Source: CAVVEC01 sp963770485
GTDB lineage: Bacteria; Acidobacteriota; Terriglobia; Terriglobales; Acidobacteriaceae
Assembly (NCBI GenBank): GCA_963770485.1
Contig: CAVYPX010000009.1
Span: forward strand, 806,001-870,000
DNA length: 64,000 bases
Direction of reading: 5' to 3'
The translations under genes and the position numbers were made by a program. Positions 37,474-45,967 of the stretch are shown here, piece by piece. A model generated the notes under the pieces. That model saw only the letters and a program-made list of their open reading frames with translations, made no database searches and was not told the DNA's origin. How positions within the stretch are numbered: position 1 is the stretch's first letter; each line of letters begins with the position of its first letter.

Positions 37474-38619
37474 CTACTTCAGGCCGAAGGCGTAAAACGC
37501 CAAGTGGTACTTGCCCCGGTTTCCGCCGAAGTACACGACGCCATTCACCACAGCCGGGAGGCCCCGAGCACTGGAGTAGCTCCACAGAAGGGCGCCGGTA
37601 CTAGCGTCCAGCGCGTACACGTAGCCGCTGCCTGGGGCGACATAAACCACCCCATTCGCTACAGCGGGCGAGGAGGACCAGCCAGCGCCCGCACCGTAGT
37701 AGCTCCACAGGTTGGCGCCGGTGCTGGCGTCCAGGGCGTACAGGTAGCCGTCCATGGAGCCGACATACACCACGCCGTTCGCCACGGCGGGCGAGGAATA
37801 CCCCAAGGCGCCCCCGGTGGTGTAGCTCCACAGCAGGGCGCCGGTATTAGCATCCAGCGCGTAAACGTTGCTGTCGCCTGAGCCGACATACACTACGCCG
37901 TTCGCCACGGCGGGCGAGGACGCCACATAGCTGCCGGTGGCATAGCTCCACAGCAGGGCGCCGGTGCTGGCGTTCAGCGCATATACGTTATTGTCGTCCG
38001 ACCCGATATAAACCACACCGTTCGCCACGGCGGGCGAGGACTCCACGTTGCGGCCGGTGGTGTAGCTCCAGAGCAGAGCGCCGGTGCTCGCATTTAGCGC
38101 GTACACGTTGCTGTCATCCGACCCGATATAAACCACGCCATTCACCACGGCGGGCGAGGCATTCACCTCGTTGTCGGTGGTGTAGATCCACAACTTGTGC
38201 CCGTTGCTGGCCTTCAGCGCATACACGTTGCCGTAAGCCCCTGCGACATAAACCACCCCATTGGCCACGGCGGGCGAGGAATCAAAATAGTCATTTTGGT
38301 CGGTTGAGTACCTCCACAGCCTGGCGCCGTTGCTGGCCTTCAGGGCATACACGTAGCCAAAGTTCGAGGCGACATAAACCACCCCGTTCACCACGGCGGG
38401 CGACCAACCAACCACGCCCTGGGTGCCGTAGCTCCACTTCAGCTGTAGACCCCCAACATTGTTGACGTTCAGCACGTGCTCATACGGGTTCCAGCGCATC
38501 ATGTTCGTCCGGTGGAACTCGCTCCAGTTGTTGCGGTCGTTGCCCGCGAGCTGCTGACCCCATGCCACGGACACGAAGCACGCACAGAGAATCAAAACCA
38601 AGATACGAATGCGTTTCAT
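37474..38619 (-). CDS. Secreted PQQ-like beta-propeller protein (eight blades)
   Basis: 381 residues. Signal peptide (VLILCACFVSVAWGQ), then eight copies of a 39-42 residue repeat with the form LWSYTTG...SSPAVANGVVYVGS...VYALDASTGA. Eight Trp-containing blades match PQQ dehydrogenase-type propellers. No PQQ-binding site residues were sought. The DNA repeats are about 120 bp and quite similar, so they may have spread by gene conversion. GGAGGG sits before ATG 38619. Confidence 0.9.
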   Translation of the reverse strand: MKRIRILVLILCACFVSVAWGQQLAGNDRNNWSEFHRTNMMRWNPYEHVLNVNNVGGLQLKWSYGTQGVVGWSPAVVNGVVYVASNFGYVYALKASNGARLWRYSTDQNDYFDSSPAVANGVVYVAGAYGNVYALKASNGHKLWIYTTDNEVNASPAVVNGVVYIGSDDSNVYALNASTGALLWSYTTGRNVESSPAVANGVVYIGSDDNNVYALNASTGALLWSYATGSYVASSPAVANGVVYVGSGDSNVYALDANTGALLWSYTTGGALGYSSPAVANGVVYVGSMDGYLYALDASTGANLWSYYGAGAGWSSSPAVANGVVYVAPGSGYVYALDASTGALLWSYSSARGLPAVVNGVVYFGGNRGKYHLAFYAFGLK

Positions 38620-38979
38620 GACTGCCCTCCAAACGATAAGTTTTTCGGACGGAAATATGTTTCCCAGGGAATTCAGGTCATTCGCCTCAGGGGGTGTGCG
38701 TCCCAGCGGGGCTGCTCTTCGGGGAGGCGGACGTGATCATCGTGCGCGAACGATGACAGTCACGTCAGTGAGGTTGGTCACATCGCGATGTGCGGTGATG
38801 GAGAAGAGTCACAGAGCAAAGCCAGGCGTTCCTGTTGAACAATCGTGATGTCACCAGCGATCGCCGAACATTCTATGTAGCTCGATTGATGTTAGCGTGA
38901 GTTCTAGTGGAAGAATTGGGTCGTGGTGTCACCGCGGAGCGAGGATTTCCATTTCAATCATCTTGCTTGCCCCGCCCCG
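38620..38979. other. Intergenic region
   Basis: 360 bases without a supported gene. A minus-strand frame ending about 38739 reads FSITAHRDVTNLTDVTVIVR, possibly a short remnant of a beta-rich secreted protein. Confidence 0.3.
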
Positions 38980-39327
38980 TCAGAACTCGAAGTATCCCGC
39001 GGCCGACGCCCGGCGAGAGCCGCCATCGGTTCCGATAGCCGGAAGCAGTCCCACAATTCCTCGCAGGGTCTCCCACGCCGCCTCGTTCAGCGCCGGGTCG
39101 GCGCCAACGAGATCGCGGATCATCTGCCAGGCCGCAATGTTGAGAGCGCCCTCCGGCGGCGGTCCCATGGCCAGGGAGACGGAGCACTGCGGGCAGAAAC
39201 AGATCCGCTGTGCCGCCGATTTCTGCCGCGGCCTGATGCCCACGGTCTGCGCAAACATGTATACCGCAACGGACTTGTGTCCGGCTTCGAGTTCCCGATT
39301 GCAGCGAAGACAGTATAAGTTGTCCAA
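38980..39327 (-). CDS. Zinc-ribbon hypothetical protein
   Basis: 115 residues from TTG 39327, supported by AGGAAGG a few bases upstream. CLRC near the N terminus and CFCPQC about 40 residues later could form a four-Cys zinc ribbon. The rest is Ala-rich and helical. No family was recognised. It is flanked by the MITE-like element upstream. Confidence 0.6.
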   Translation of the reverse strand: MDNLYCLRCNRELEAGHKSVAVYMFAQTVGIRPRQKSAAQRICFCPQCSVSLAMGPPPEGALNIAAWQMIRDLVGADPALNEAAWETLRGIVGLLPAIGTDGGSRRASAAGYFEF

Positions 39328-39499
39328 AGGTCCCTTCCTGGCGGTGTGCTACCGAACAGGCTGTCTCGGATCAAGCATGTTTTGCATCAAGTAACGATAC
39401 TGTCTTCACGCGCCGGGGGATGCAAGTATGTAGAAAGATTCCGCCGCGGGTGTAAGTGGCAAAGCGTCCCTACGCCGTTTTGAGGCAACATCTTATTTC

Positions 39500-39690
39500 G
39501 GTAGTGGCTCAGTTTGATTTGTCATCCCGAGCCAGCGTTCTCTGCGCAGCGAGGGATCTGGGCGAGCCGCGCGGACCGGGGTCCCCAGCACGCCCGGTTT
39601 TGGCGTGCTGGGGTGGGCGGAAGCGTCGCGTTCTTTGCGGCGCAATAATCGCGCGTTTGGCTCGCTTCCATACCAAACTGAGCCGCTACC
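39500..39690. mobile_element. MITE-like element, copy A
   Basis: 191 bp with terminal inverted repeats: left GGTAGTGGCTCAGTTTGAT, right end complement GGTAGCGGCTCAGTTTGGT (17 of 19). It has no ORF of its own. Inside lie the REP-like TCATCCCGAG...GAGGGATCTG and a hairpin with a perfect 12-bp stem, CCCCAGCACGCC/GGCGTGCTGGGG (39583-39613), that is absent from copy B. Flanks look like a duplicated target: CTTATTTC before (39492-39499) and CTTAATTTC after (39691-39699), which differ by one base. Copy B at 45824 is the same element in the opposite orientation. Confidence 0.75.
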
Positions 39691-39710
39691 CTTAATTTCT
39701 AATCACTTGA

Positions 39711-39741
39711 TTGTGTATGTACATTGAATGTACACTGTAAT
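39711..39741 (+). promoter_or_regulatory. Promoter with operator palindrome for the brnT operon
   Basis: TGTACATTGAATGTACA (39718-39734) is a perfect 8-1-8 palindrome. TTGTGT (39711-39716) and TGTAAT (39736-39741) are a possible, wide-spaced promoter. The position is right for autorepression by the antitoxin. Confidence 0.5.
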
Positions 39742-39744
39742 CCG

Positions 39745-40053
39745 GTGAAGAAATCCCACGAGTGCGACTGGGACGAGCACAATGAACAGCATCTCGCAAG
39801 TCACGGTATCAGTCGTTCCGATGCGGAAGATGTCCTGTCGGGAAACCACATCGTTCTGGAGTACCAAACCGAAGGCGATGAGCAGCGTTGGGTTGCGGTA
39901 GGTACGACTCGCACTGGTCGCATATTGGAAATCGTCTTTGCAGTGCGCGGCGAGGCCATGCGTCCGATAACGGGCTGGGTTGCCGACAAAGAGACAGCGC
40001 ATCTATACGTCAAAGAGTGGGGATCGGAGCGAATATGGCAAAAGCGAAAATGA
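39745..40053 (+). CDS. brnT: BrnT-family toxin
   Basis: 102 residues from GTG 39745. The BrnT RNase-like fold is shown by CDWDEHNEQHLASHGIS followed by DAEDVL and the C-terminal RPITGWVADKETAHLY. BrnT toxins are small ribonucleases neutralised by the CopG-like BrnA antitoxin; the next gene, overlapping by 19 bases, is such a partner. The start is uncertain, since the extra codons from 39724 overlap the operator. Confidence 0.85.
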   Translation: MKKSHECDWDEHNEQHLASHGISRSDAEDVLSGNHIVLEYQTEGDEQRWVAVGTTRTGRILEIVFAVRGEAMRPITGWVADKETAHLYVKEWGSERIWQKRK

Positions 40054-40343
40054 AGCACGTAGCGATTCCGAAGTTTTCCAGCGAGGCCGAAGAAGCGGCG
40101 TGGTGGGATACTCACCGTTCCGAAATCGAAGTCGAAATCCGTCGGCGCATAAAGCAGAAACGACCGCTAACCTTGGGCAACTTGCTCCAGGGAGCAAAGC
40201 CTTCTCAACCCATCACATTGCGGATCCCAAAGGAGGACCTGGAAACCGCCCGTAGATTGGCGGCGCGAAAAGGTCTGGGCTACCAGACTTATATCAAGAT
40301 GCTGCTCCGGGAGGCTCTCGCGGAGAATGCCGCAAAAGGATGA
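40035..40343 (+). CDS. BrnA/CopG-type antitoxin
   Basis: 102 residues from ATG 40035. The segment FSSEAEEAAWWDTHRSE is typical of BrnA-type proteins, and the C-terminal RIPKEDLETARRLAARKGLG with YQTYIKMLLREAL gives a ribbon-helix-helix DNA-binding domain. It overlaps brnT, so both are made from one mRNA. Autorepression at the palindrome 39718-39734 is likely but inferred. Confidence 0.82.
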   Translation: MAKAKMKHVAIPKFSSEAEEAAWWDTHRSEIEVEIRRRIKQKRPLTLGNLLQGAKPSQPITLRIPKEDLETARRLAARKGLGYQTYIKMLLREALAENAAKG

Positions 40344-40434
40344 CGCGCACAGTGCCTTGCTAAGTCCTTTGCCCACCACCCCCGAACCAAGCTTGCTCTA
40401 GCCAGAACCGGACGCCATCGTGCACTCTGCTGCT

Positions 40435-41124
40435 ATGCGTGTCGGGGTCAGGAACAATGGGAAGTCGCATCTGCCCCCCGGATGGTCACTGGCGCCGCCG
40501 GCGGCGAAGTTCTTTCGGCTGTCGCATCTTCGCCGGTTAAAAGGCTGCGAACAGGTGGCGGCAGTTTGCTACCGGATGCGGGGCAGCAGCATCGAGTTCC
40601 TGCTGGTGCAGACCCGCGGCGGACGCTGGACTTTCCCCAAGGGCAGCGCCGAACCGGGACTGACCCACGCTCAGGCCGCAGCTCTCGAGGCTTTCGAGGA
40701 GGCCGGGGTCCACGGCCGGATGGAAGAAGTTTCATTTACCCGCTATGTTCGTCGCAAGCGTGCGGGAAATTCTCCGGCGCGATCTTCCCCTCGTTCCAGC
40801 GACAAAGAGGTAGCCGTGAACGCGCATCTTTGTGAGGTCACGCGGCTCGACTCGCCGCAAGAGTTCGATCGCAATCCCACCTGGTTTTCTGCCCAAGCAG
40901 CAAAGCGGCGTCTGCGCGAAGGCCGCAAGCCCGACTACGGGGCCGAACTCGCGCGGGTGGTCGACCGTGCCGTGGCCCGCATTCAGCGCCTGCACAGCGC
41001 ATCTGGCACCGCCCCCGATCAAACGCAATTCAATACGGCGAAAAAGGACGCGCTGCAAAAAGTGCACTTCATTGATAGCGGCTGGCGACCATCGCTCAAA
41101 GCTAAAGCTTCCGGGACCGACTAA
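40435..41124 (+). CDS. Nudix-domain protein with altered Nudix box
   Basis: 229 residues from ATG 40435 (GTG 40420 possible). The Nudix region reads GRWTFPKGSAEPGLTHAQAA then ALEAFEEAGV. The catalytic EExG is intact but the canonical first Glu is Leu and the RE pair is LE. In the family the RE residues help bind metal, so activity may be reduced or the substrate different. The C terminus is about 80 residues longer and basic. A diphosphoinositol- or dinucleotide-polyphosphate type is the closest shape. No operon partner. Confidence 0.75.
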   Translation: MRVGVRNNGKSHLPPGWSLAPPAAKFFRLSHLRRLKGCEQVAAVCYRMRGSSIEFLLVQTRGGRWTFPKGSAEPGLTHAQAAALEAFEEAGVHGRMEEVSFTRYVRRKRAGNSPARSSPRSSDKEVAVNAHLCEVTRLDSPQEFDRNPTWFSAQAAKRRLREGRKPDYGAELARVVDRAVARIQRLHSASGTAPDQTQFNTAKKDALQKVHFIDSGWRPSLKAKASGTD

Positions 41125-41239
41125 AAGATTGGCCGGGAGAACTCCGGAACGAGCGGGTTTTAACTGCGAATGCTGGGCGAAGAATTCGTCCTGAAGCCAG
41201 CGACAGCTCCAAGCCGGGGACAGGTCAGTTATTTGGGAT

Positions 41240-41893
41240 CTACTGCCGCGACGTGGACGCCCCTGCCGCCAGATCTCTTAGAACGCCAAGAAATCCCGCG
41301 GCTGCCCGCTCATCGGAGAGTGCTTCCAGGTCAATGGTCGCGGCCAGGTGCGGCGACTCTGGACGGAAACGAACGTTAAGCAGGTTGTGGCCGCGCGATG
41401 TCATCAGCGTGTTAATCACCGGCGGCAGTTCCTGCCTCCACTGCGCGCACGTCGTCAGCACGACAGGCCCGGGGCGGACTACAGTCCAATGGCGCGATCT
41501 TTGGGCTATCTTGTGGTTGCTGTGAGTGAGCCAGCGGTGGCGCAGGACTTCCAGACGGATGCCGGGCGCATAGTCCAGGTCCGCTTCAAAAGTTACAGTT
41601 TCTCTCTGTTTGTGCCACCGGCTCAACAGCCACTGGATGGGCAGCGGCCGGGGAAGCAAACGGATGGTCACGCGGGCGTTCTCGAACCAGTGCGCGGCAA
41701 ATCGCAAACGCGCCTGCAGCCGCGAAGTCCCGATCCAGTGAGCCTCGGTCACACCTCCGTGGTACAGGCAAGCCGCTTCCACCCAGCGCAGGGCCTTGAT
41801 GCCCTTACGGCGGTTGTAACGGGCAAACCAGAAGTACCACAGGCCCACCAGAACGGCCGCGGCAATCACGTCAATCAGGATCTGCAGCCCCAC
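41240..41893 (-). CDS. Membrane-anchored hypothetical protein
   Basis: 217 residues from GTG 41893, preceded by GAGAGAA. One N-terminal hydrophobic helix (ILIDVIAAAVLVGLWYFWFA) and a basic turn place the rest in the cytoplasm or outside. The soluble part has no recognised motif. It is divergent from the GNAT gene on the other strand. Confidence 0.65.
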   Translation of the reverse strand: MGLQILIDVIAAAVLVGLWYFWFARYNRRKGIKALRWVEAACLYHGGVTEAHWIGTSRLQARLRFAAHWFENARVTIRLLPRPLPIQWLLSRWHKQRETVTFEADLDYAPGIRLEVLRHRWLTHSNHKIAQRSRHWTVVRPGPVVLTTCAQWRQELPPVINTLMTSRGHNLLNVRFRPESPHLAATIDLEALSDERAAAGFLGVLRDLAAGASTSRQ

Positions 41894-42022
41894 AACTTCT
41901 CTCAGATGCGAATGTTACGACTTAGGGTGCAGGACAGGCAACAGTTCCGTAGTCTTTTTTTTCGGATACGGGTAAATCCCTGGGCATCATCTGGAAGGCA
42001 GGAATGGCTCAAGCACTCCGGC

Positions 42023-42028
42023 TACAAT
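42023..42028 (+). promoter_or_regulatory. -10 box of leaderless GNAT mRNA
   Basis: TACAAT six bases before GTG 42035; no Shine-Dalgarno. Confidence 0.5.
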
Positions 42029-42034
42029 AACGGG

Positions 42035-42553
42035 GTGAAATTTGTCCTCCGGGACTACCGGCCTGAGGATTTCGAGAGCCTGTGGAGCATTGATCAGAAA
42101 TGCTTTGCGCCGGGTATTGCATACTCGCAGCGGGAACTCGCTGCCTATATTCGAAAACGGGGATCCTTTACGCTTGTGGCCGAGGCAATGGCTCCGCACG
42201 GGAAAACGCCTCCGGGCGACACGGGATCGAGTGTCGAGCCTGCACCAGGTATCGTGGGTTTCATCGTCGCGGAACACAACCGTCGGGGCGTGGGCCACGT
42301 CATTAGCATTGATGTGTTGCCGGCAAGCCGCCGCTTCGGAGTTGGTTCGAAGCTGCTGTTCGCCGTCGAAGACCGCCTGCGAGTGGTAGCGTGCCACACC
42401 ATTGTTCTGGAGACTGCCGTAGACAACGCTCCAGCTCTGGCTTTCTACAAGCGGCATCGCTATAGCGTCGCGAAAATTATTCCCCGCTATTACTCGAACG
42501 GGGTGGACGCGTTCGTGCTCAGCAAAGATCTGCTCTTCGCGAGCGAAGTCTGA
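42035..42553 (+). CDS. GNAT-family N-acetyltransferase
   Basis: 172 residues from GTG 42035. Acetyl-CoA binding is shown by ISIDVLPASRRFGVGSKLL, where R-x-x-G-V-G is the pyrophosphate loop. C-terminal NAPALAFYKRHRYSVAKIIP and YYSNGVDAF complete the fold. It resembles RimI-like enzymes, with substrate unknown. An in-frame open stretch upstream is not translated on this reading. Confidence 0.85.
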   Translation: MKFVLRDYRPEDFESLWSIDQKCFAPGIAYSQRELAAYIRKRGSFTLVAEAMAPHGKTPPGDTGSSVEPAPGIVGFIVAEHNRRGVGHVISIDVLPASRRFGVGSKLLFAVEDRLRVVACHTIVLETAVDNAPALAFYKRHRYSVAKIIPRYYSNGVDAFVLSKDLLFASEV

Positions 42554-42711
42554 CAAGTCGTCCTGGCCGGGCGGGGGGTACAATCGTTGCAATCCTCCCG
42601 TGTACCTTTGGTTGGGTGCAAACCCGGCGAGGAAGGTTTAGAATCCAACCGCCTAGCAAAGTTAATTCCCGGGAGCCAGTTGCATCTTTCGGGGTATTCA
42701 TATCATCAAAA

Positions 42712-42732
42712 GTTGAGTTTCCTATACTCAAG
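42712..42732. promoter_or_regulatory. HAIR-like inverted repeat before lon
   Basis: GTTGAGT-N7-ACTCAAG is nearly identical to the HAIR consensus CTTGAGT-N7-ACTCAAG bound by HspR. A -10-like TATACT (42723-42728) lies inside it and ATG 42740 is eight bases downstream, so binding would block transcription. Confidence 0.7.
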
Positions 42733-42739
42733 GTGAAAT

Positions 42740-45181
42740 ATGGCACATGCGGCGCGCACCGAGCGCGAAGTGAAAGAAAACACTAACGATAAAGAGCACG
42801 AAGAGCGGGCACTCCCGATTCTGCCGGTACGGGATACGGTTCTGTTTCCCCATGCCGTGCTGCCCCTGACCGTGGGTCGCGAAAGTTCGGTTCAGCTCAT
42901 CAATTCCCTGGGCGAGGACAAAACCATCGTGGTGGTGGCGCAGCGGGAGGCCCGGGTGGACGCGCCTCAACCCACCGACCTTTATACCGTCGGAACTTTG
43001 GCCATCGTCCATAAAGTGGTCAAAATGCCCAACCAGAGCCTGTTTGTTTTTGCCGAAGGCCTGGAGCGGGTCCGGTTGGCGGAGTTCGCCCAACTCACGC
43101 CTTTCATGCGGGCACGAGTGGAGCCCGTTCCGGAGGCGATTCCACCCAAGAGTTCGGAAGTGGAAGCCCTGCAGCGCAACGTCCTAACTCTTTTCCAGCA
43201 GATTGTCGCGGGCTCACCCACTTTGTCGGATGAACTCTCCACCGTGGCCATGAACATCGAGGAACCGGGCCGCCTGGTGGACTTTATCGCGTCTTCATTA
43301 CCTTCTCTTTCTACGGCTGACAAGCAGGACACACTGGAAACCACCGATGTCCGGGTTCGTTTGGAGAAGATCAACCAGCATCTGGCCAAAGAGTTGGAAG
43401 TGCAGCAACTGCGCAACAAGATCCAGTCGGAAGTGCAGGACCGGGTGCAGCAGACGCAGCGTGAGTACTATCTGCGCGAGCAGATGAAGGCCATCCAGAA
43501 AGAACTGGGTGAGCAGGATGAAGGCCAGCGTGATACGGAAGAGTTGCGGCAGAAAATCGAAGCCGCAGGAATGCCGGACGAGGTCAAGAAAGAAGCCCTG
43601 AAGGAATTAGGCCGTTTGTCGCGCATGTCGCCGATGGCGGCGGATTACTCGGTCACACGGAACTACATCGAGTGGCTTGCCATTCTGCCCTGGGCAAAGA
43701 CCTCGGGCGGCGACGTAGATATCGTGAAAGCCAAAGAAGTTCTCGACACCGACCACTACGACTTGAAAAAAGTCAAAGACCGCATTCTGGATTATCTTTC
43801 GGTTCGCCGCCTGAAGCCCGGGATGAAAGGGCCGATTCTTTGTTTTGTCGGGCCTCCCGGTGTAGGCAAGACGTCGCTGGGCAAATCGATTGCGCGCGCT
43901 CTGGGACGCAAGTTTGTTCGTATTTCGCTGGGCGGCGTGCACGACGAAGCCGAAATTCGCGGCCATCGACGTACGTACATTGGCGCATTGCCTGGACAGA
44001 TCATCCAGGGAATTCGCCGCGCCGAAACCAAGGATCCGGTTTTCATGTTGGATGAGATCGACAAAGTAGGGCGAGATTTCCGTGGTGATCCCGGTTCAGC
44101 GCTGCTCGAAGCGCTCGATCCCGAGCAGAACTCCACATTCCGCGATAACTATCTGGACGTGCCCTTTGATCTTTCGAAGGTGCTGTTCATCACCACGGCA
44201 AACATGCTCGATCCGGTGGCGGAGCCGTTGCGGGATCGCATGGAAATTATCGAACTGCAAGGCTACACCGAGGAAGAGAAAATCCATATCGCATTTCAGT
44301 ATTTGATCCCGCGGCAGATCGAAGAGAACGGGATCACTCCGGAACAGATCGAGTTTCCAGAAGAATCGGTCAGCAACATCATCCGGCATTACACGCGCGA
44401 GGCGGGCGTGCGCAACCTGGAGCGCAACATCGGCACGATTTGCCGCAAGCAGGCTCGCCGCTTGGCGGAAGGCAAGTCGGAAAGGCTGGTCGTGACCCAG
44501 GACGTCGTCCAGGAGTTTCTGGGCGGAATCAAAGTTCGTAGCGAAGGTGAAATCGCGGAACGCACCCAGCGTGCCGGCGTGGTTGTGGGCTTGGCCTGGA
44601 CCCCTTCCGGCGGCGACATTCTGTTCGTCGAAGCCAACACCATGAAAGGCAAGGGCGGCTTCACTATGACCGGGCAAATCGGCCAGGTGATGCAGGAGTC
44701 CATGCAGGCGGCTTTGACCTGGGTACGCTCCAACGCGGCGCAACTGGGGATTCAGGAGAATTTTTTCGCCGAACATGACATTCACATTCACGTGCCGGCG
44801 GGCGCGATTCCCAAGGACGGTCCCTCCGCCGGCGTAACCATGACCACCGCTCTGGTCTCCTTATTGAGTGGGCATCCAGTGCGGCCGCTTACGGCAATGA
44901 CGGGCGAGATCACGCTGAGCGGCAATGTGCTCCCCATCGGCGGCGTGAAAGAGAAAGTTCTGGCGGCGAAGCGTGCCGGAGTTCACGACGTGATCCTGCC
45001 CGCCGAGAACAAGATGAATGTCGAGGAAGATCTGACTCCCGAGCAACTGGAGAATCTGAACATTCATTATGTCAAGTCGATCGGGGAAGTCCTGGATCTG
45101 GCTTTGCCTTCCACGCCCCGGGAAGAACGGCAGGACGCGGAAGAACGGGAAAAAGTTCTGAGCGAGCAGCCGGTCAGCTAA
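42740..45181 (+). CDS. lon: ATP-dependent protease Lon
   Basis: 813 residues of the LonA type. N-terminal substrate domain (ILPVRDTVLFPHAVLPLTVG), AAA+ core (Walker A FVGPPGVGKTSLGKS; Walker B VFMLDEIDKVG) and Ser-Lys protease domain with the catalytic Ser in GPSAGVTM and Lys in GGVKEKVLAAKRAG. Lon degrades damaged and regulatory proteins. The HAIR-like site and lack of long leader suggest HspR-type heat-shock control. A strong terminator follows. SD-like AAGG is five bases before ATG. Confidence 0.98.
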   Translation: MAHAARTEREVKENTNDKEHEERALPILPVRDTVLFPHAVLPLTVGRESSVQLINSLGEDKTIVVVAQREARVDAPQPTDLYTVGTLAIVHKVVKMPNQSLFVFAEGLERVRLAEFAQLTPFMRARVEPVPEAIPPKSSEVEALQRNVLTLFQQIVAGSPTLSDELSTVAMNIEEPGRLVDFIASSLPSLSTADKQDTLETTDVRVRLEKINQHLAKELEVQQLRNKIQSEVQDRVQQTQREYYLREQMKAIQKELGEQDEGQRDTEELRQKIEAAGMPDEVKKEALKELGRLSRMSPMAADYSVTRNYIEWLAILPWAKTSGGDVDIVKAKEVLDTDHYDLKKVKDRILDYLSVRRLKPGMKGPILCFVGPPGVGKTSLGKSIARALGRKFVRISLGGVHDEAEIRGHRRTYIGALPGQIIQGIRRAETKDPVFMLDEIDKVGRDFRGDPGSALLEALDPEQNSTFRDNYLDVPFDLSKVLFITTANMLDPVAEPLRDRMEIIELQGYTEEEKIHIAFQYLIPRQIEENGITPEQIEFPEESVSNIIRHYTREAGVRNLERNIGTICRKQARRLAEGKSERLVVTQDVVQEFLGGIKVRSEGEIAERTQRAGVVVGLAWTPSGGDILFVEANTMKGKGGFTMTGQIGQVMQESMQAALTWVRSNAAQLGIQENFFAEHDIHIHVPAGAIPKDGPSAGVTMTTALVSLLSGHPVRPLTAMTGEITLSGNVLPIGGVKEKVLAAKRAGVHDVILPAENKMNVEEDLTPEQLENLNIHYVKSIGEVLDLALPSTPREERQDAEEREKVLSEQPVS

Positions 45182-45211
45182 GCCAAGTTTTTTCCGCCGT
45201 CTCGTGATAGT

Positions 45212-45248
45212 CGCCAGTCCTCTCTCATGAGGACTGGCGTAATTTTTT
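45212..45248 (+). terminator. Rho-independent terminator of lon
   Basis: CGCCAGTCCTC (45212-45222) pairs perfectly with GAGGACTGGCG (45229-45239) over 11 bp. The loop is TCTCAT and TAATTTTTT follows. Confidence 0.9.
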
Positions 45249-45335
45249 GGCGTGTAAGACCTCCGCACAGGATTTCCCCCACAGCGTCGATTTCCGCGCA
45301 TGAGGCCGGACGGTAGATTACAACGCACGAAAATG

Positions 45336-45345
45336 TATGTACATA
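45336..45345. promoter_or_regulatory. TATGTACATA palindrome
   Basis: A 10-bp palindrome, similar in core to the brnT operator. No gene follows closely, so it may be an operator left by a lost module. Confidence 0.25.
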
Positions 45346-45635
45346 AATATCTCATAGCTAACTATCAACGCTATGCCGCCTAGGGCTCGTTCTAAGCGAT
45401 TGTAGGCTCCGGCTGACCTCTTACCTTGGTCCCGGCCGGAACTATCGCTCAGCGGCCCTGCAAATGCGGAAGAAATGGCATTCTGCGCGGCGGTCCGATT
45501 GGCAAGAGCGCCAGAAATCCCGTATCGTGTTGTAAGTATCTCTAAGTTATTGATAAATCGTGTTGGCCGTTAACGTGGCCCAGCGACGACCGCCAGACTC
45601 ATCACGGATGACTGACAAATAGTGCCGGAGAGTCA

Positions 45636-45716
45636 ATGAGTGTTATCGCGATTTTTCAACAATCGCGCACACTTCATCTCTTCTTGACCCTAATAGTTGG
45701 CGTACTCGCGGGATAG
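45636..45716 (+). CDS. Putative 26-residue membrane peptide
   Basis: MSVIAIFQQSRTLHLFLTLI followed by a Val/Leu-rich end; one hydrophobic helix. GGAG lies five bases before ATG 45636. The surrounding 940-bp interval between lon and the FecR gene is otherwise gene-poor. Size and hydrophobicity resemble type I toxins or regulatory membrane peptides. No antisense partner or promoter was identified. Confidence 0.3.
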   Translation: MSVIAIFQQSRTLHLFLTLIVGVLAG

Positions 45717-45823
45717 ACGCGCCCAGAGCATCACCCTAGTATGCAAATCTCGTTCACCGGCGAACAGCGGCGAAATTTCGCACGGACATATATGCCAAAA
45801 GTTGTAAACTTAATCGGACTTTC

Positions 45824-45967
45824 GGTAGTGGCTCAGTTTGATATGGAAGCGAGCCAAGCGCGCGATTATTGCGTCGCAAGAGCGCGACGCGTTCGCGCGG
45901 CTCGCCCAGATCCCTCGCTTCGCAAAAAACGCTTGCTCGGGATGACAAATCAAACTGAGCCACTACC
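45824..45967. mobile_element. MITE-like element, copy B
   Basis: 144 bp, opposite orientation to copy A. Its ends are perfect 19-bp inverted repeats (GGTAGTGGCTCAGTTTGAT and its complement). Interior parts match copy A apart from the missing hairpin insert. Flanks GGACTTTC (45816-45823) and GGACTTCC (45968-45975) differ at one base, a probable 8-bp target duplication. It has no ORF and would need a transposase in trans. Confidence 0.75.

Noticed and set aside
38739..38805. Short minus frame FSITAHRDVTNLTDVTVIV
   Set aside because: Too short and without a start; possibly a gene remnant but not supported as a gene.
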